This document shows positions 40,884-49,894 of a stretch of DNA of 64,000 nucleotides, piece after piece; the first letter of the stretch is position 1; the number at the start of each line of letters is the position of its first letter. Location of the stretch: positions 1 to 64,000 of the forward strand of contig CAZVUM010000010.1 of NCBI GenBank assembly GCA_964629575.1, read 5' to 3'. The notes beneath the pieces are model-generated. The model was not told where the DNA came from. It saw only the letters and a list, made by a program, of their open reading frames with translations, and did no database searches. The translations under genes were made by a program, and so were the position numbers. Source of the DNA: JAYPWI01 sp964629575. Its GTDB lineage: Bacteria; Actinomycetota; Acidimicrobiia; Acidimicrobiales; Poriferisodalaceae.

Positions 40884-42379
40884 CAGCCGAGTCCGGTTGC
40901 GGCGTTGAACTCGCTGATCATGTCGTCCCAAAGCGCCGGGTATCGCCGCAGCCCGTTCCAGAATTCCTGATCGCGCCTGGCGACGAAGAGGTCGAACGGC
41001 GTGCCCTGCTGCTCGACCCAGGTGAAGTAGCCCAGGTTGAACACCCGGTCGCGCCCGCGCTCGTCGAGCACTTCGACGTGGTCGGTGTCGATGGCGATGA
41101 GCTGCTCGTCCAGGAGGCGACGCGCGTCATCTGTGGTGAACGAACCGTCGAAGCGACGCTCGATCTGGCTCTCTCGCTCTGACCGGTACATCTCGTAGCC
41201 GTCGGTCGCGACGGTGATCACCACGTCGTCGGCGCCGAGGTCGAGTGTGCGGGCCGTCTTGATGGCCGCGAGCGCATTGCAGATCGACGAGAAGCCGAGG
41301 TGGCCGAGTTCGTCGAGTACCCACGACGCGGACCCGAGGTGTTCGCGCAGCACGTCGCGGCCAGCGTCGGTGTTGAACACCAGCCCCAACCCGTCGGTCG
41401 CTGCGTCGGAGATGGCGACGACGACGTCGGTGTTGGTGACGTTGTGGATCAGCGGAATGTGCTTGTCCCCGATGCCCTGGATGTTGTGCTCGCCGAAGCC
41501 GTTGTAGAGCATCGTCGGACACTCGAGGGCTTCGACGGCCACGATCTGGGTGCCGTAGTCGTCCTTCAATCGATCGCCGGCTCCGAGCGTCCCCGCCGAT
41601 CCCGATGCCGAAGCGAAGGCTGCCAGCCGCAGGTCGGGATTGTCGGCGGCCAGCGACTCGAACACCCGGCCCAGGGCGGCTCCCGTGACCTCGTAGTGGC
41701 CGATGTGGTTCGAGAACTCGGAGAACTGGTTGAGGATGAAGTTGCCGGGATCTTGGGCGAGCACTGCGCAGGCGTCGTAGATCTCTTTGACGTTGCTCTC
41801 CGAACCGGGCGTCCGGATGACGTCGTCTGGATCGGGAACCCAGGCGTCCAGCCATTCGAACCGCTCCCGCGACATGTTCTCGGGCAACACGGCCACCCCC
41901 CGGCTGGCCATCAGCCGTGAGATCGCCACGCCACCGCGGGCGTAGTTGCCTGTCGACGGCCACACAGCCCGGTGCTGGGTGGGGTCGAACTGCCCGCTCA
42001 CCACCCGCGGGACCAGACACGAGTAGGCGGCGAGAACCTTGTGTGCCCCCATCATCGGGAAGCGGTTGCCGAAGGCCAGCACGATCGGCGCGGCGACGCC
42101 GGTCAGCTCCGGCGGGAGGACGACGTGTTCGGGAACGTCCACGAAGCCGCCATCGAGCGAGTTGTGCCAGTGGACTCGAAACAGATTCGCCGGATCCGCG
42201 GCATCGCGGTCGACCGCGGCGAGCTCGGCGACCACCGGCCCGGGGATCAGCTCGGGTTCTGCGAGCTCAGCGAACGTCGGCAGTCGGATGCCCTGCTCGG
42301 TGAATCGCTCGACCGCGCGCCTGTACCCCTGCGGATCGACGATGTCGGTTGGCAGGTCGGGCCGTACCGCAGATGTCAT
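40883..42379 (-). CDS. Fold-type II PLP enzyme (cysteine synthase-like, long form)
   Basis: A 498-residue member of the same PLP fold, about 150 residues longer than cysteine synthase. Lys114 in MMGAHKVLAAYSC is the likely PLP lysine, WPSTGNYARGGVAISRLMAS is the substrate loop, and ASGSAGTLGAGDRLK the phosphate loop. N- and C-terminal extensions (about 1-95 and 410-498) have no domain I recognise. It is the first gene of a unit with the second PLP enzyme (1-bp overlap) and the MFS transporter. Candidate roles are beta-replacement, elimination or a two-step amino-acid conversion. Confidence 0.83.
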   Translation of the reverse strand: MTSAVRPDLPTDIVDPQGYRRAVERFTEQGIRLPTFAELAEPELIPGPVVAELAAVDRDAADPANLFRVHWHNSLDGGFVDVPEHVVLPPELTGVAAPIVLAFGNRFPMMGAHKVLAAYSCLVPRVVSGQFDPTQHRAVWPSTGNYARGGVAISRLMASRGVAVLPENMSRERFEWLDAWVPDPDDVIRTPGSESNVKEIYDACAVLAQDPGNFILNQFSEFSNHIGHYEVTGAALGRVFESLAADNPDLRLAAFASASGSAGTLGAGDRLKDDYGTQIVAVEALECPTMLYNGFGEHNIQGIGDKHIPLIHNVTNTDVVVAISDAATDGLGLVFNTDAGRDVLREHLGSASWVLDELGHLGFSSICNALAAIKTARTLDLGADDVVITVATDGYEMYRSERESQIERRFDGSFTTDDARRLLDEQLIAIDTDHVEVLDERGRDRVFNLGYFTWVEQQGTPFDLFVARRDQEFWNGLRRYPALWDDMISEFNAATGLG

Positions 42380-42425
42380 GGTGTCGAATTGTACGTTTTG
42401 TCAAAGGGCGGAGCAGGGTCGCCGG

Positions 42426-44639
42426 CTACTCGCGCGCCATTTCGGCTCGTCCCGCTCCGTCGTGGTCGACGTCCTGGTCGGGAGCGAGATCGACATCGAC
42501 GCGAAGAAGCCGCCCGCTGAACTCGAACGGTGTCGCGTAGGCAGACACCGGGCTGCCCCGGTCGAGCCCGATGTCGAGACCCGACCACGAGATCATGAGG
42601 GCGAAGATGTTGGGTGTCGTCATCTCGGCGACGGCCTGTCCGTCGATGGAGAGCGACCCCGTCCCCCCTCCGCCGCCGTGGCGCCGCATGTGGAAGCCGA
42701 GCTTCGTCGCCCCCTCCGGTACTGGGTGAGGTGATCGGACGAGCTGATGGCTGCCGCCGATGTTGAGGTCGTGAACGAGATGTCCCGAGCCGTCGATGTA
42801 CAGGGAGTATCCGGACGCGGCGTCGCCGTGCGCGACCAGCACGCCCGTCGTTCCCGTCGCCAGTGGTTCGACCGAGGCCACGATGTCGTAGCTGCGGCTG
42901 CGTAGATCCGGCGCGACGTCGGCGGGAAGGTGACCCATCCCTGCGTGGAACACGAAGCTCTGGCGCGATCCGTGGTGACGCTCCGCGTTCTCGGCGAAGC
43001 GTTCGGCGAAGCGGTCGTCCAGCGGGAGCACCTTGTGCTGCTCGGCCTGCGTCCACCACTCGTCGATGAGTTGCTGCAGCTTCTCCGGGTCCTGCGTCGC
43101 GCAGTCCTGGACCTCGTTGAAGTCCGATGCGAGGTCGAAGAGCTCCCACTGGTCGTCCTCGAACGCGGTGCCGGGAGGGTGATACGCGACTGCCTTCCAC
43201 CCGTCCTTCCAGATCCCGCGATGTCCGAACATCTCGAAGTACTGGACGCGCTTGTCCGTCGTTGCATCGGCATCGTTGAGCGTCGCCGCGAAGCTCGTGC
43301 CCTCGATGCCCTGTGGGTGGTCGAGCTGCGCGAGATCGAGCAGCGTCGGGAGCAGGTCGCTCGCGTGGCAGAACTGCCGCCGGAGACCGGGTTCGACGCC
43401 GCCCGCCGGCCAGCGCAGCACCAGCGGGTCTCGAATGCCGCCTCCATGGGTGTTCTGTTTGTACCGGCGGAGCGGAGTGTTGGCCGCCATTGCCCAGCCC
43501 CACGGGTAGTTGCTGTGGGTGTCCGGACCGCCGATGTCGTCGAGACGCGCGAGCTTCCGATCGACCGGTTCGGGAATTCCGTTGTACGGACCCATCGCGT
43601 TGACGAAACCGAGCGGCCCGCCCTCCTGGCTCGCACCATTGTCCGACAGGACGACCACGATCGTGTCGTCGAGCTGCCCGGAGCGTTCGAGGTGGTCTGC
43701 GAGGCGCGCCAGCTGCTGGTCGGCGTGGTCGAGCATCGCCGCATACGCAGCCTGGAGGCGGGTGAAGACCCGGCGTTCGTCGTCGTTGTGGTCCGCCCAC
43801 GCTCCGACGTGGTCGTTGCGTGGCGGCAATCGGGTGTCGGCCGGCACGACGCCACGGTCGATCTGCGATGCGAGGCGCCGGTCGCGCTCGGCGTCCCAGC
43901 CGTCGGCGAAGACTCGGTCGTAGTGGTCGATCAGCTCACGAGGCGCCTGGTGCGGTGCGTGACAGGCACCGAAGGCCAGCCAAGTGAGCCACGGCACGCC
44001 GGGGAGCACGGCCTCGTGGGATGCGATGAACTCCATCGCCTTGTCGACCAGATCAGAGGTGAGGTGGTAGCCGCTCTCGTAGGTGCCCGGCGCGGCGACG
44101 TGGCTGTTGTCCATCACCAGCTCGGGGGCGTAGTGGTCGGTCTCGGCGTCGAGAAACCCATAGAAGCGGTGAAAGCCCCGACCGAGTGGCCACCCGTCGA
44201 AGGGACCCGTCGGACCCGACTCGGTGAGCGGGTTCACGTGCCACTTGCCGACCATGTAGTTGCGGTAGCCGTGTTGGGCCAGCAGCTCCGCGATAGTCGG
44301 GGCGTCGCGGGCGATCTTTCCCCGGTAGCCCTCGTATCCACTGTCGAAGTTGGCGAGGCATCCCATGCCGACCGAGTGGTGGTTGCGACCCGTCAGAAGC
44401 GAGGCGCGTGTCGTGGAGCACATCGCGGTCGTGTGGAACCCTGTGAACTGAGCCCCGTTCGCAGCGAACCCATCGAGTGTCGGGGTGTCGATCGGGGAGC
44501 CGTAGCAACCGAAATCCGAGAACCCGACGTCGTCGAATACGACGACGAGAATGTTCGGGCTGCCCTCCGGTGGGGCCGTCAGGGGCGGCCAGTGCGGCGC
44601 TGTGGTCGAAGTGTTGCTGGCTGTCCCTCTGCTCACCAC
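42426..44639 (-). CDS. Arylsulfatase-type sulfatase
   Basis: A 737-residue alkaline-phosphatase-superfamily sulfatase that would release sulfate from esters. The N-terminal metal motif is ILVVVFDDVGFSDFGCYG, the formylglycine region AMCSTTRASLLTGRNHHS (Cys74), then the HVNP and GPFDGWPLGRGF segments and a C-terminal beta domain (about 590-737). The maturation motif C-x-P-x-R reads C-S-T-T-R here, with Thr in place of Pro, though the downstream LTGR half is intact. No signal peptide is obvious, so it may be cytoplasmic. Divergent from the helicase gene with 23 bp between. Confidence 0.9.
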   Translation of the reverse strand: MVSRGTASNTSTTAPHWPPLTAPPEGSPNILVVVFDDVGFSDFGCYGSPIDTPTLDGFAANGAQFTGFHTTAMCSTTRASLLTGRNHHSVGMGCLANFDSGYEGYRGKIARDAPTIAELLAQHGYRNYMVGKWHVNPLTESGPTGPFDGWPLGRGFHRFYGFLDAETDHYAPELVMDNSHVAAPGTYESGYHLTSDLVDKAMEFIASHEAVLPGVPWLTWLAFGACHAPHQAPRELIDHYDRVFADGWDAERDRRLASQIDRGVVPADTRLPPRNDHVGAWADHNDDERRVFTRLQAAYAAMLDHADQQLARLADHLERSGQLDDTIVVVLSDNGASQEGGPLGFVNAMGPYNGIPEPVDRKLARLDDIGGPDTHSNYPWGWAMAANTPLRRYKQNTHGGGIRDPLVLRWPAGGVEPGLRRQFCHASDLLPTLLDLAQLDHPQGIEGTSFAATLNDADATTDKRVQYFEMFGHRGIWKDGWKAVAYHPPGTAFEDDQWELFDLASDFNEVQDCATQDPEKLQQLIDEWWTQAEQHKVLPLDDRFAERFAENAERHHGSRQSFVFHAGMGHLPADVAPDLRSRSYDIVASVEPLATGTTGVLVAHGDAASGYSLYIDGSGHLVHDLNIGGSHQLVRSPHPVPEGATKLGFHMRRHGGGGGTGSLSIDGQAVAEMTTPNIFALMISWSGLDIGLDRGSPVSAYATPFEFSGRLLRVDVDLAPDQDVDHDGAGRAEMARE

Positions 44640-44662
44640 CGGGCCACTGTAGTCTCGAACGC

Positions 44663-46713
44663 ATGTTCGTGGATGCCCCCGAGGTGGACGCGCCCTGGCT
44701 CGAGTCGCTCAACCCCGCCCAGCGGGCCGCGGTCGAGCACGATCGCGGCCATCTGCTCATCGTTGCGGGCGCCGGAACCGGCAAGACCAAGACGCTCGCC
44801 GCCCGGGTCGCGTCGCTGATCGAGACCGGTGCAGATCCTGACAGGATCCTGCTGCTCACCTTCACCCGTCGCGCTGCAGCCGAGATGCTCGACCGCGTCG
44901 CCTCCATGACCGACCGACGCTGGGCGAGCCAGATCTGGGGCGGGACGTTTCACGCGGTCGCCAATCGCCTGCTGCGGGCCAACGCCGAGGCGGTCGGCCT
45001 GTCTCCATCGTTCACGGTGCTCGATCCCGGCGACACCGCCGACCTGATCGGGCTCGTGCGGGCCGAGCTGCACGAGCTCACCAAGGTCCGTCGTTTTCCA
45101 CGTGCCGACACCATCTCGGCGATGCACTCGCGCATGGTCAACAGCCAGGAGAAGCTCGCCGCCGTCGTCGAGGATCATTTCCCGTGGTGCGTCGAGCACA
45201 TCGAGCCGCTCAAGGTCGTGCTGCGGGAGTACGTCACCCGCAAGCGGGCTGAGCGGGTTCTCGACTTCGACGACCTGCTGCTGCACTGGCGAGCACTGTG
45301 CGTCGCGCCATCGGTTGGAGCCGCGGTGCGCTCGCGGTTCGACCACGTCCTCGTCGACGAATACCAGGACACCAACGCGCTGCAGGCCGACATCGTTCGG
45401 TCGTTCGGCGACTCGGGTGCCATCACCGTGGTGGGCGATGACGCGCAGGCGATCTACGGCTTCCGCGCAGCGACGGTGCACAACCTGCACCAGTTCCCCG
45501 ACGTCGTCGGGGGAGCCGAAACGGTCACGCTCGAGCAGAACTATCGGTCCACCAATCCGATTCTCGACGTGGCCAACGCGGTTCTGGCGCAGAGCGATCG
45601 CCACCTCGACAAGACGCTGTGGAGCGATCGCTCAGGAGGACCCAGACCCCGCCTCGTCACGTGCGCCGACGAGGGAGCGCAGTCGACGTGGATCGCCGAG
45701 CGCATCCTCGAACTACGTGAAGAGGGGATCCCGCTCACGGATCAGGCGGTGCTCTTTCGCGCCGGTCATCACAGCGATCACCTCGAGCTGGAGCTGGCTC
45801 GGCGGGACATTCCGTTCGTGAAGTACGGGGGGCTCAAGTTCCTCGAGGCTGCGCACGTCAAAGACGTCATGGCGTTGCTGCGTGTGCTCGACAACCCAGG
45901 CGACCAACTGGCGTGGAGTCGGGTGCTTCGGAGCCTTCCGGGAGTCGGGCCGGCCACGGTGGCCCGGGTGCTCGACGAGCTTGGTGTCGCGGGGGGCGAC
46001 CCGGACGCCGCGTTGGGGCGCTTTCTCGACGGCGACGTCCGGCTGCCGGTCTCCGCGCACGACGACGCGGAGCTGCTGCGCGCGGCATGGCAGGACTGCG
46101 TGGATCTGGCGGCGACGCCCGATGGCGGGCCCGCGGTCGAGATCGATCGGCTGCGTCTGTTCTGCCAGGCCGTGTTCTCCCATCAGTACAGCGACGCCGC
46201 TGCACGGCTGGCCGATCTCGACCAGCTCGCCGTGACCGCGACGTCGTATTCGGAGCGGTCGCGATTCCTCACCGAACTCGTCCTCGACCCACCTGAGCGA
46301 ACCGGTGATCACGCGGTCGAACCCCACCTCGACGACGAGTACGTGACGATCTCCACCATTCACTCGGCCAAAGGTGGCGAGTGGCGGGCGGTCACAGTGG
46401 GCCATGCGGCAGACGGCAACCTGCCATCCGACATGGCGTTGGGCGACGAGGACGGGCTCGAAGAGGAGCGGCGGCTGCTCTATGTCGCCCTCACCCGCGC
46501 CCAGGAGCACCTGGCGGTCACCTACCCGCTCCGCTACCACATCCACCGTTACGGGTCGGACGATCGACACCACTTCGCGCAGCTCAGCCGGTTCCTCGAG
46601 CCGATGCGGGAATTGTTCGACGAATCGAGCACCGACGTGCCCGACGCGACCGACAGCGCGTTCTTGGAGCGCGTTGATCTCACCGACGAGGTGGATCTGC
46701 TCGTCGACGGCCT
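44663..46713 (+). CDS. UvrD/PcrA-type DNA helicase, 3' end lost in gap
   Basis: Superfamily 1A 3'-5' DNA helicase, 683 codons before the gap. The Q-motif LNPAQRAAVEHD is followed by Walker A GAGTGKT (Lys41), motif Ia LLLTFTRRAA and motif II VDEYQDTN. Motif III VVGDDAQAIYGFR, motif IV LEQNYRST, motif V ISTIHSAKGGEW and motif VI YVALTRAQ complete the set. It acts in repair or replication restart. Only the C-terminal tail, beyond about 30 residues after the last motif block, is missing, so the gene was probably near complete. The ATG at 44663 gives homology from the Q-motif; an in-frame extension to 44477 is antisense sulfatase sequence. Confidence 0.93.
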
Positions 46714-46813
46714 NNNNNNNNNNNNNNNNNNNNNNNNNNNNNNNNNNNNNNNNNNNNNNNNNNNNNNNNNNNNNNNNNNNNNNNNNNNNNNNNNNNNNNN
46801 NNNNNNNNNNNNN
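46714..46813. other. Assembly gap (100 N)
   Basis: Exactly 100 N at the end of the helicase gene and directly before a 32-bp perfect palindrome, again linking a gap to a self-complementary sequence. Confidence 0.99.
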
Positions 46814-46815
46814 CA

Positions 46816-46847
46816 AATAGGTTCCAGGAGCGCTCCTGGAACCTATT
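46816..46847. repeat. 32-bp perfect palindrome (terminator-like)
   Basis: AATAGGTTCCAGGAGC and its exact complement GCTCCTGGAACCTATT with no loop. It ends on the first base of the HU stop codon and starts 3 bp after the gap. It could terminate both the HU and helicase transcripts, or be a mobile palindrome like families A-C. Confidence 0.92.
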
Positions 46848-47140
46848 CAGCGCTTCTTGGAGCGACCGAGCAACCACTCCTTCATGGGAGCGGAGGTCGA
46901 CAGCTTCACCGAGCGGCTCTTCTTGATCTTGATGCTGGCGCCGGTCTGGGGGTTGCGGCCCGTGCGAGGACCGCGTTCGGCCATGGAGAAGGTTCCGAAG
47001 CCCGGCCAGGCGACCTTGTCGCCAGCCTTGACCTGCTCGGCGGTGTGATCGAAGAACGCGGCCAGCACGCCCTCGGCATCCTTCTTGCTCACGCCGGCGC
47101 GGTCGGCGACCGCCTGAATGGTTTCTGCCTTGGTTGCCAC
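46847..47140 (-). CDS. HU-family histone-like DNA-binding protein
   Basis: A 97-residue nucleoid protein that bends and compacts DNA as a dimer. The helical body is KAETIQAVADRAGVSKKDAE, with VAWPGFGTFSM at the saddle. The DNA arm reads GRNPQTGASIKIKKSRSVKL and the C-terminus is basic (LLGRSKKR). It lacks the long Lys/Ala-rich tail of mycobacterial HupB and Streptomyces HupS, so it is the short HU form. RBS-like AGGAG occurs upstream of the ATG. Single gene with a palindrome at its 3' end. Confidence 0.96.
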   Translation of the reverse strand: MATKAETIQAVADRAGVSKKDAEGVLAAFFDHTAEQVKAGDKVAWPGFGTFSMAERGPRTGRNPQTGASIKIKKSRSVKLSTSAPMKEWLLGRSKKR

Positions 47141-47215
47141 GTCGAGGTGACTCCTGGTGTCGTGGGAGGGGAAGCCTCAAAGAAATCAGACGCGCACGAC
47201 CAAGTGGTGGATAGC

Positions 47216-48415
47216 TCAGGCCCGTGGTGTCTGGGTGCCGGCGGCGTGGTCGACTCGAGGCAGCCGCGAAGCGAACACAGCGGCGAGCGCCGCGACGCCC
47301 GCGAGGACGAGGTAGGTCGCGGCGTGGTCCCCGGTTCGGTCGGCAAGCGTCCCGCTCACGGCGGGCCCGGCGATCGACGCCGGACCATAGAAGATCGTCA
47401 TCGCCCCGAAGACTCCGGTGAACTCGCGCTGGTCGACCTGGTCGCGCACGAACGTGGCGGTGAGCACCGGGTAGGCGAAGGAGGTGGCGCCGTAGACGAA
47501 CATCGCGACAGCTGCCCAGGGCTCAGCTCCGGCCAGCATCAACAGGCCGGTTCCGCTCGTGATCGCCATCGCGATCGTCATCACGCGGGGCCGTCCGTAG
47601 TGATCGCTGAGCCGACCGAAGATCAGCGCGCCCACGAGAGATCCCAGACCGAGGACCGAGAGCAGCAAGGTCGCGTGGTTTCGGCTGAAACCGTGGTCGT
47701 TCTCGAACGCTCGCCCCGCAAACAGCGAAAACGACGCGGCCACGAACGCGAACGACATGTACATACCGACGGCCGGACGCCAGCCGCGCAGCTGAGTGAG
47801 CGACCTGAAGGCGAAGGCTCCCTCGATCGGCGTCGTGCTCTCCGGCGTCACGCGCCACCAAAGCAGCGCCAGGAGAAGCAGCGAGCACACACCTTCGATC
47901 AACCAGAGCTGTCGCCAGACGCCACCGTCGTCTGCGATCTCTCTGATCGCCGTGGCGGCCACCGGGACGAAGACGAAGATCGCACCCATGGTCGCTGTGA
48001 GCGTTGCCATCACCGCCCCCCGCCGGTGAGGCGGAACGCCTTCGGAGGCGAGCAGCGGCGTGGTGAGCCAAATGCCCGCTCCACCCGAACCGGCGAGCGC
48101 GGCGCCGCAGACCACCTGCGGAGTGCCCGAGGCGGTGCCCAGGACGAACAGTCCCGACGCAACGACGAGGATTCCCGAACGCAGGAGCGTGAACGGTTCG
48201 ACCCGACCCGCGAGGAAAGTCACGATGATGACACCGACGAGGTAGGAACCCAGGTTCACCGAGCCGAGCGCGCCAGTCACGGTCCCGCTGAGCCCGAGGT
48301 CGTCGTCCATCGCCGGAATCAGCACGGCCAGCGAGGTCCGTCCGAACGTGTGCGAGACCACACCCGCGAGAGCGATAGTGAGGATCCGACCCCAGCGGAT
48401 CGGCTGGTCTGTCAC
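47216..48415 (-). CDS. MFS transporter
   Basis: A 399-residue permease with 12 hydrophobic helices. The N-terminus TDQPIRWGRILTIALAGVVS leads into helix 1. The conserved loop GRLSDHYGRPRVMT in the second half and a matching interdomain loop fit the family. No substrate clue. The GTG at 48415 is chosen because GGGGAG lies 5 nt upstream; the in-frame ATG at 48475 would run back over the divergent FmdB promoter. Divergent from the FmdB gene, 58 bp apart. Confidence 0.86.
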   Translation of the reverse strand: MTDQPIRWGRILTIALAGVVSHTFGRTSLAVLIPAMDDDLGLSGTVTGALGSVNLGSYLVGVIIVTFLAGRVEPFTLLRSGILVVASGLFVLGTASGTPQVVCGAALAGSGGAGIWLTTPLLASEGVPPHRRGAVMATLTATMGAIFVFVPVAATAIREIADDGGVWRQLWLIEGVCSLLLLALLWWRVTPESTTPIEGAFAFRSLTQLRGWRPAVGMYMSFAFVAASFSLFAGRAFENDHGFSRNHATLLLSVLGLGSLVGALIFGRLSDHYGRPRVMTIAMAITSGTGLLMLAGAEPWAAVAMFVYGATSFAYPVLTATFVRDQVDQREFTGVFGAMTIFYGPASIAGPAVSGTLADRTGDHAATYLVLAGVAALAAVFASRLPRVDHAAGTQTPRA

Positions 48416-48473
48416 GCAGTCTCCCCGGTGGCTCTTGACGATTCGGGCGGGGGACACCCTACGATCTGTCGCC

Positions 48474-48716
48474 ATGCCGACGTACGCCTATCGCTGCCCA
48501 ACCTGCGACGACACCTTCGAACGACGCCGGCCCATGTCCCAGTCGTCGGACCCCGCTGTCTGCCCCTCGGGGCACGACGGAGCCAACCGCGTGCTGTCGG
48601 TGTTCCTCACCTCAGGTGCGTCACGCCCCTCCTCGTCAGCGGCCTCGTCCTCGGCGTCCGAGCCGGCGCAGTGGACCGGTCGCGACGGCTGCGGCGGCGG
48701 GTGCGCCTGCCACTGA
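48474..48716 (+). CDS. FmdB-family zinc-ribbon protein
   Basis: An 80-residue small protein. It opens with the FmdB signature MPTYAYRCPTCDDTFERRRP (CxxC at 8-11). The second metal pair is altered: CPSGHDG in place of the usual CPxC. The C-terminus is Ser/Ala-rich and ends with a GCGGGCACH cluster that could bind metal. FmdB proteins are putative regulators with no settled function. A family D repeat starts about 2 bp after its stop. Confidence 0.88.
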   Translation: MPTYAYRCPTCDDTFERRRPMSQSSDPAVCPSGHDGANRVLSVFLTSGASRPSSSAASSSASEPAQWTGRDGCGGGCACH

Positions 48717-48722
48717 CTTTCG

Positions 48723-48772
48723 CCGCAATCGTCGGTCGCTGCGCTGCCTCCTCTGCGGAATGCCATGGCACC
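48723..48772 (-). repeat. Family D repeat, inverted diverged copy
   Basis: CCGCAATCGTCGGTCGCTGC to GCGGAATGCCATGGCAC, the reverse complement of 3729-3780 with a few changes. With its flank it reads CTTTCGCCGCAATCG immediately after the FmdB stop, as the copy behind the FKBP gene does on the other strand. Confidence 0.92.
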
Positions 48773-48819
48773 GTCCGGGGCTCACGGCTTCGCCGAGTCG
48801 CCCCTCGCTGGCTCGTGTA

Positions 48820-48868
48820 GGTGCCTGGCACTTCATGTGACGGTTCGTAACACGAAGTGCCAGGCACC
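48820..48868. repeat. 49-bp nested palindrome, family A copy 2
   Basis: Arms GGTGCCTGGCACTTC and GAAGTGCCAGGCACC pair perfectly over 15 bp. The inner GTGACG/CGTAAC stem has one mismatch. Same length as the copy at 36387-36435. It lies 28 bp upstream of the parA start, so it may also affect parA transcription. Confidence 0.95.
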
Positions 48869-48896
48869 TATCGGGTGGCTCGACCAGAATGGCGCC

Positions 48897-49652
48897 GTGG
48901 TCGTTGCAGCATTCATCACGGAAAAGGGCGGCGTCGGCAAGACGTCGGTGACACTCGGCGTTGCCTCAGCGGCGCGAGCCGCGGGCCGGCGCGTCCTGGT
49001 GGTGGACGCTGACCCACAAGGGTCGGCGTCATACGTCCTGGGGGCGTCAGGTGCAGACGCTCGGCTCGTCGCGGCCCTCGAAGCTCCCAAGCCCGGTGGC
49101 GCGGCGGCGTCGATCACAGAGTCGTCGTGGTCGGGTGTGGATGTTCTGCCCGCTGCCCGCGACCTCCGGGAGTGGGTGCCCACCGGCAACTCGCGACAGC
49201 AGGCCTCCAAGCTGGAACGGGCGCTACGGGGCGTCATCCACGACTACGACGCCGTCCTGATCGATTGCCCTCCTGGGCTGGGGCTCCTGCCGCTCAACGC
49301 ACTCGTGGCGGCCGACCAGGCGGTGATGGTCGCGGAGCTCTCTGCCCTGAGTGTGCAGTCGATCGAACCCGTTGCCGACCTGGTCGACGACGTCTGGCAT
49401 CGCTACAACGACCGGCTCGATCTCGCCGGGGTGATCGTCAACCGCGTTCCGCCACGGTCGAACGAAGCCGATACGCAATACGACGCCCTCGGCCGGATCG
49501 TCGGCCGGCGCTCGATCTGGAAACCGCCGGTACCCCAGCGCGTCGTGGTGAACGAAGCCGCCGCGGCCGGGCGTCCGATCCACGACTACCGCGCGAAGGC
49601 CGCCGACGTGATCGAGGCCTTCGACAAAGCCTGGCGGCGCTTGAGCCGATGA
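48897..49652 (+). CDS. ParA-family ATPase (orphan)
   Basis: A 251-residue deviant-Walker ATPase of the ParA/Soj/MinD group, which positions plasmids, chromosomes or protein clusters. The deviant Walker A is EKGGVGKTS (Lys10 and Lys15), DADPQGSAS is the A' segment, and Walker B is VLIDCPPGLGLL. There is no N-terminal helix-turn-helix, so it resembles chromosomal or type Ib ParA. No parB follows. Its last codons (AWRRLSR and stop) are the first unit of a 28-bp tandem array. GTG start at 48897. Confidence 0.88.
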   Translation: MVVAAFITEKGGVGKTSVTLGVASAARAAGRRVLVVDADPQGSASYVLGASGADARLVAALEAPKPGGAAASITESSWSGVDVLPAARDLREWVPTGNSRQQASKLERALRGVIHDYDAVLIDCPPGLGLLPLNALVAADQAVMVAELSALSVQSIEPVADLVDDVWHRYNDRLDLAGVIVNRVPPRSNEADTQYDALGRIVGRRSIWKPPVPQRVVVNEAAAAGRPIHDYRAKAADVIEAFDKAWRRLSR

Positions 49653-49889
49653 CACAGCCTGGCGGCGCTTGAGCCGATGACACAGCCTGGCGGCGCTNNN
49701 NNNNNNNNNNNNNNNNNNNNNNNNNNNNNNNNNNNNNNNNNNNNNNNNNNNNNNNNNNNNNNNNNNNNNNNNNNNNNNNNNNNNNNNNNNNNNNNNNGAG
49801 CCGATGACACAGCCTGGCGGCGCTTGAGCCGATGACACAGCCTGGCGGCGCTTGAGCCGATGACACAGCCTGGCGGCGCTCGAGCCGGT
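49629..49889 (+). repeat. 28-bp tandem repeat array interrupted by a gap
   Basis: The unit begins GCCTGGCGGCGCTTGAGCCG and continues ATGACACA. Units start at 49629, 49657 and 49685 (cut by N), then after the gap at 49812, 49840 and 49868 (last one diverged), all exactly in 28-bp phase. The first unit encodes the last residues and stop of ParA. There are no spacers, so it is not a CRISPR. The true copy number is unknown because the gap lies inside the array. Confidence 0.95.
49698..49797. other. Assembly gap (100 N) inside the tandem array
   Basis: Exactly 100 N flanked on both sides by the same 28-bp repeat. The assembler evidently failed to resolve the copy number. Confidence 0.99.
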
Positions 49890-49894
49890 GAACC

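Noticed and set aside
44477..48820. A 1447-codon open frame running through the helicase, the gap, HU and an MFS gene
   Set aside because: Only 44663-46713 shows helicase motifs. The rest is antisense to HU and MFS genes, and the N run hides any stop.
49629..49889. Possible CRISPR array
   Set aside because: Units are contiguous with no spacers, and no cas gene is present.
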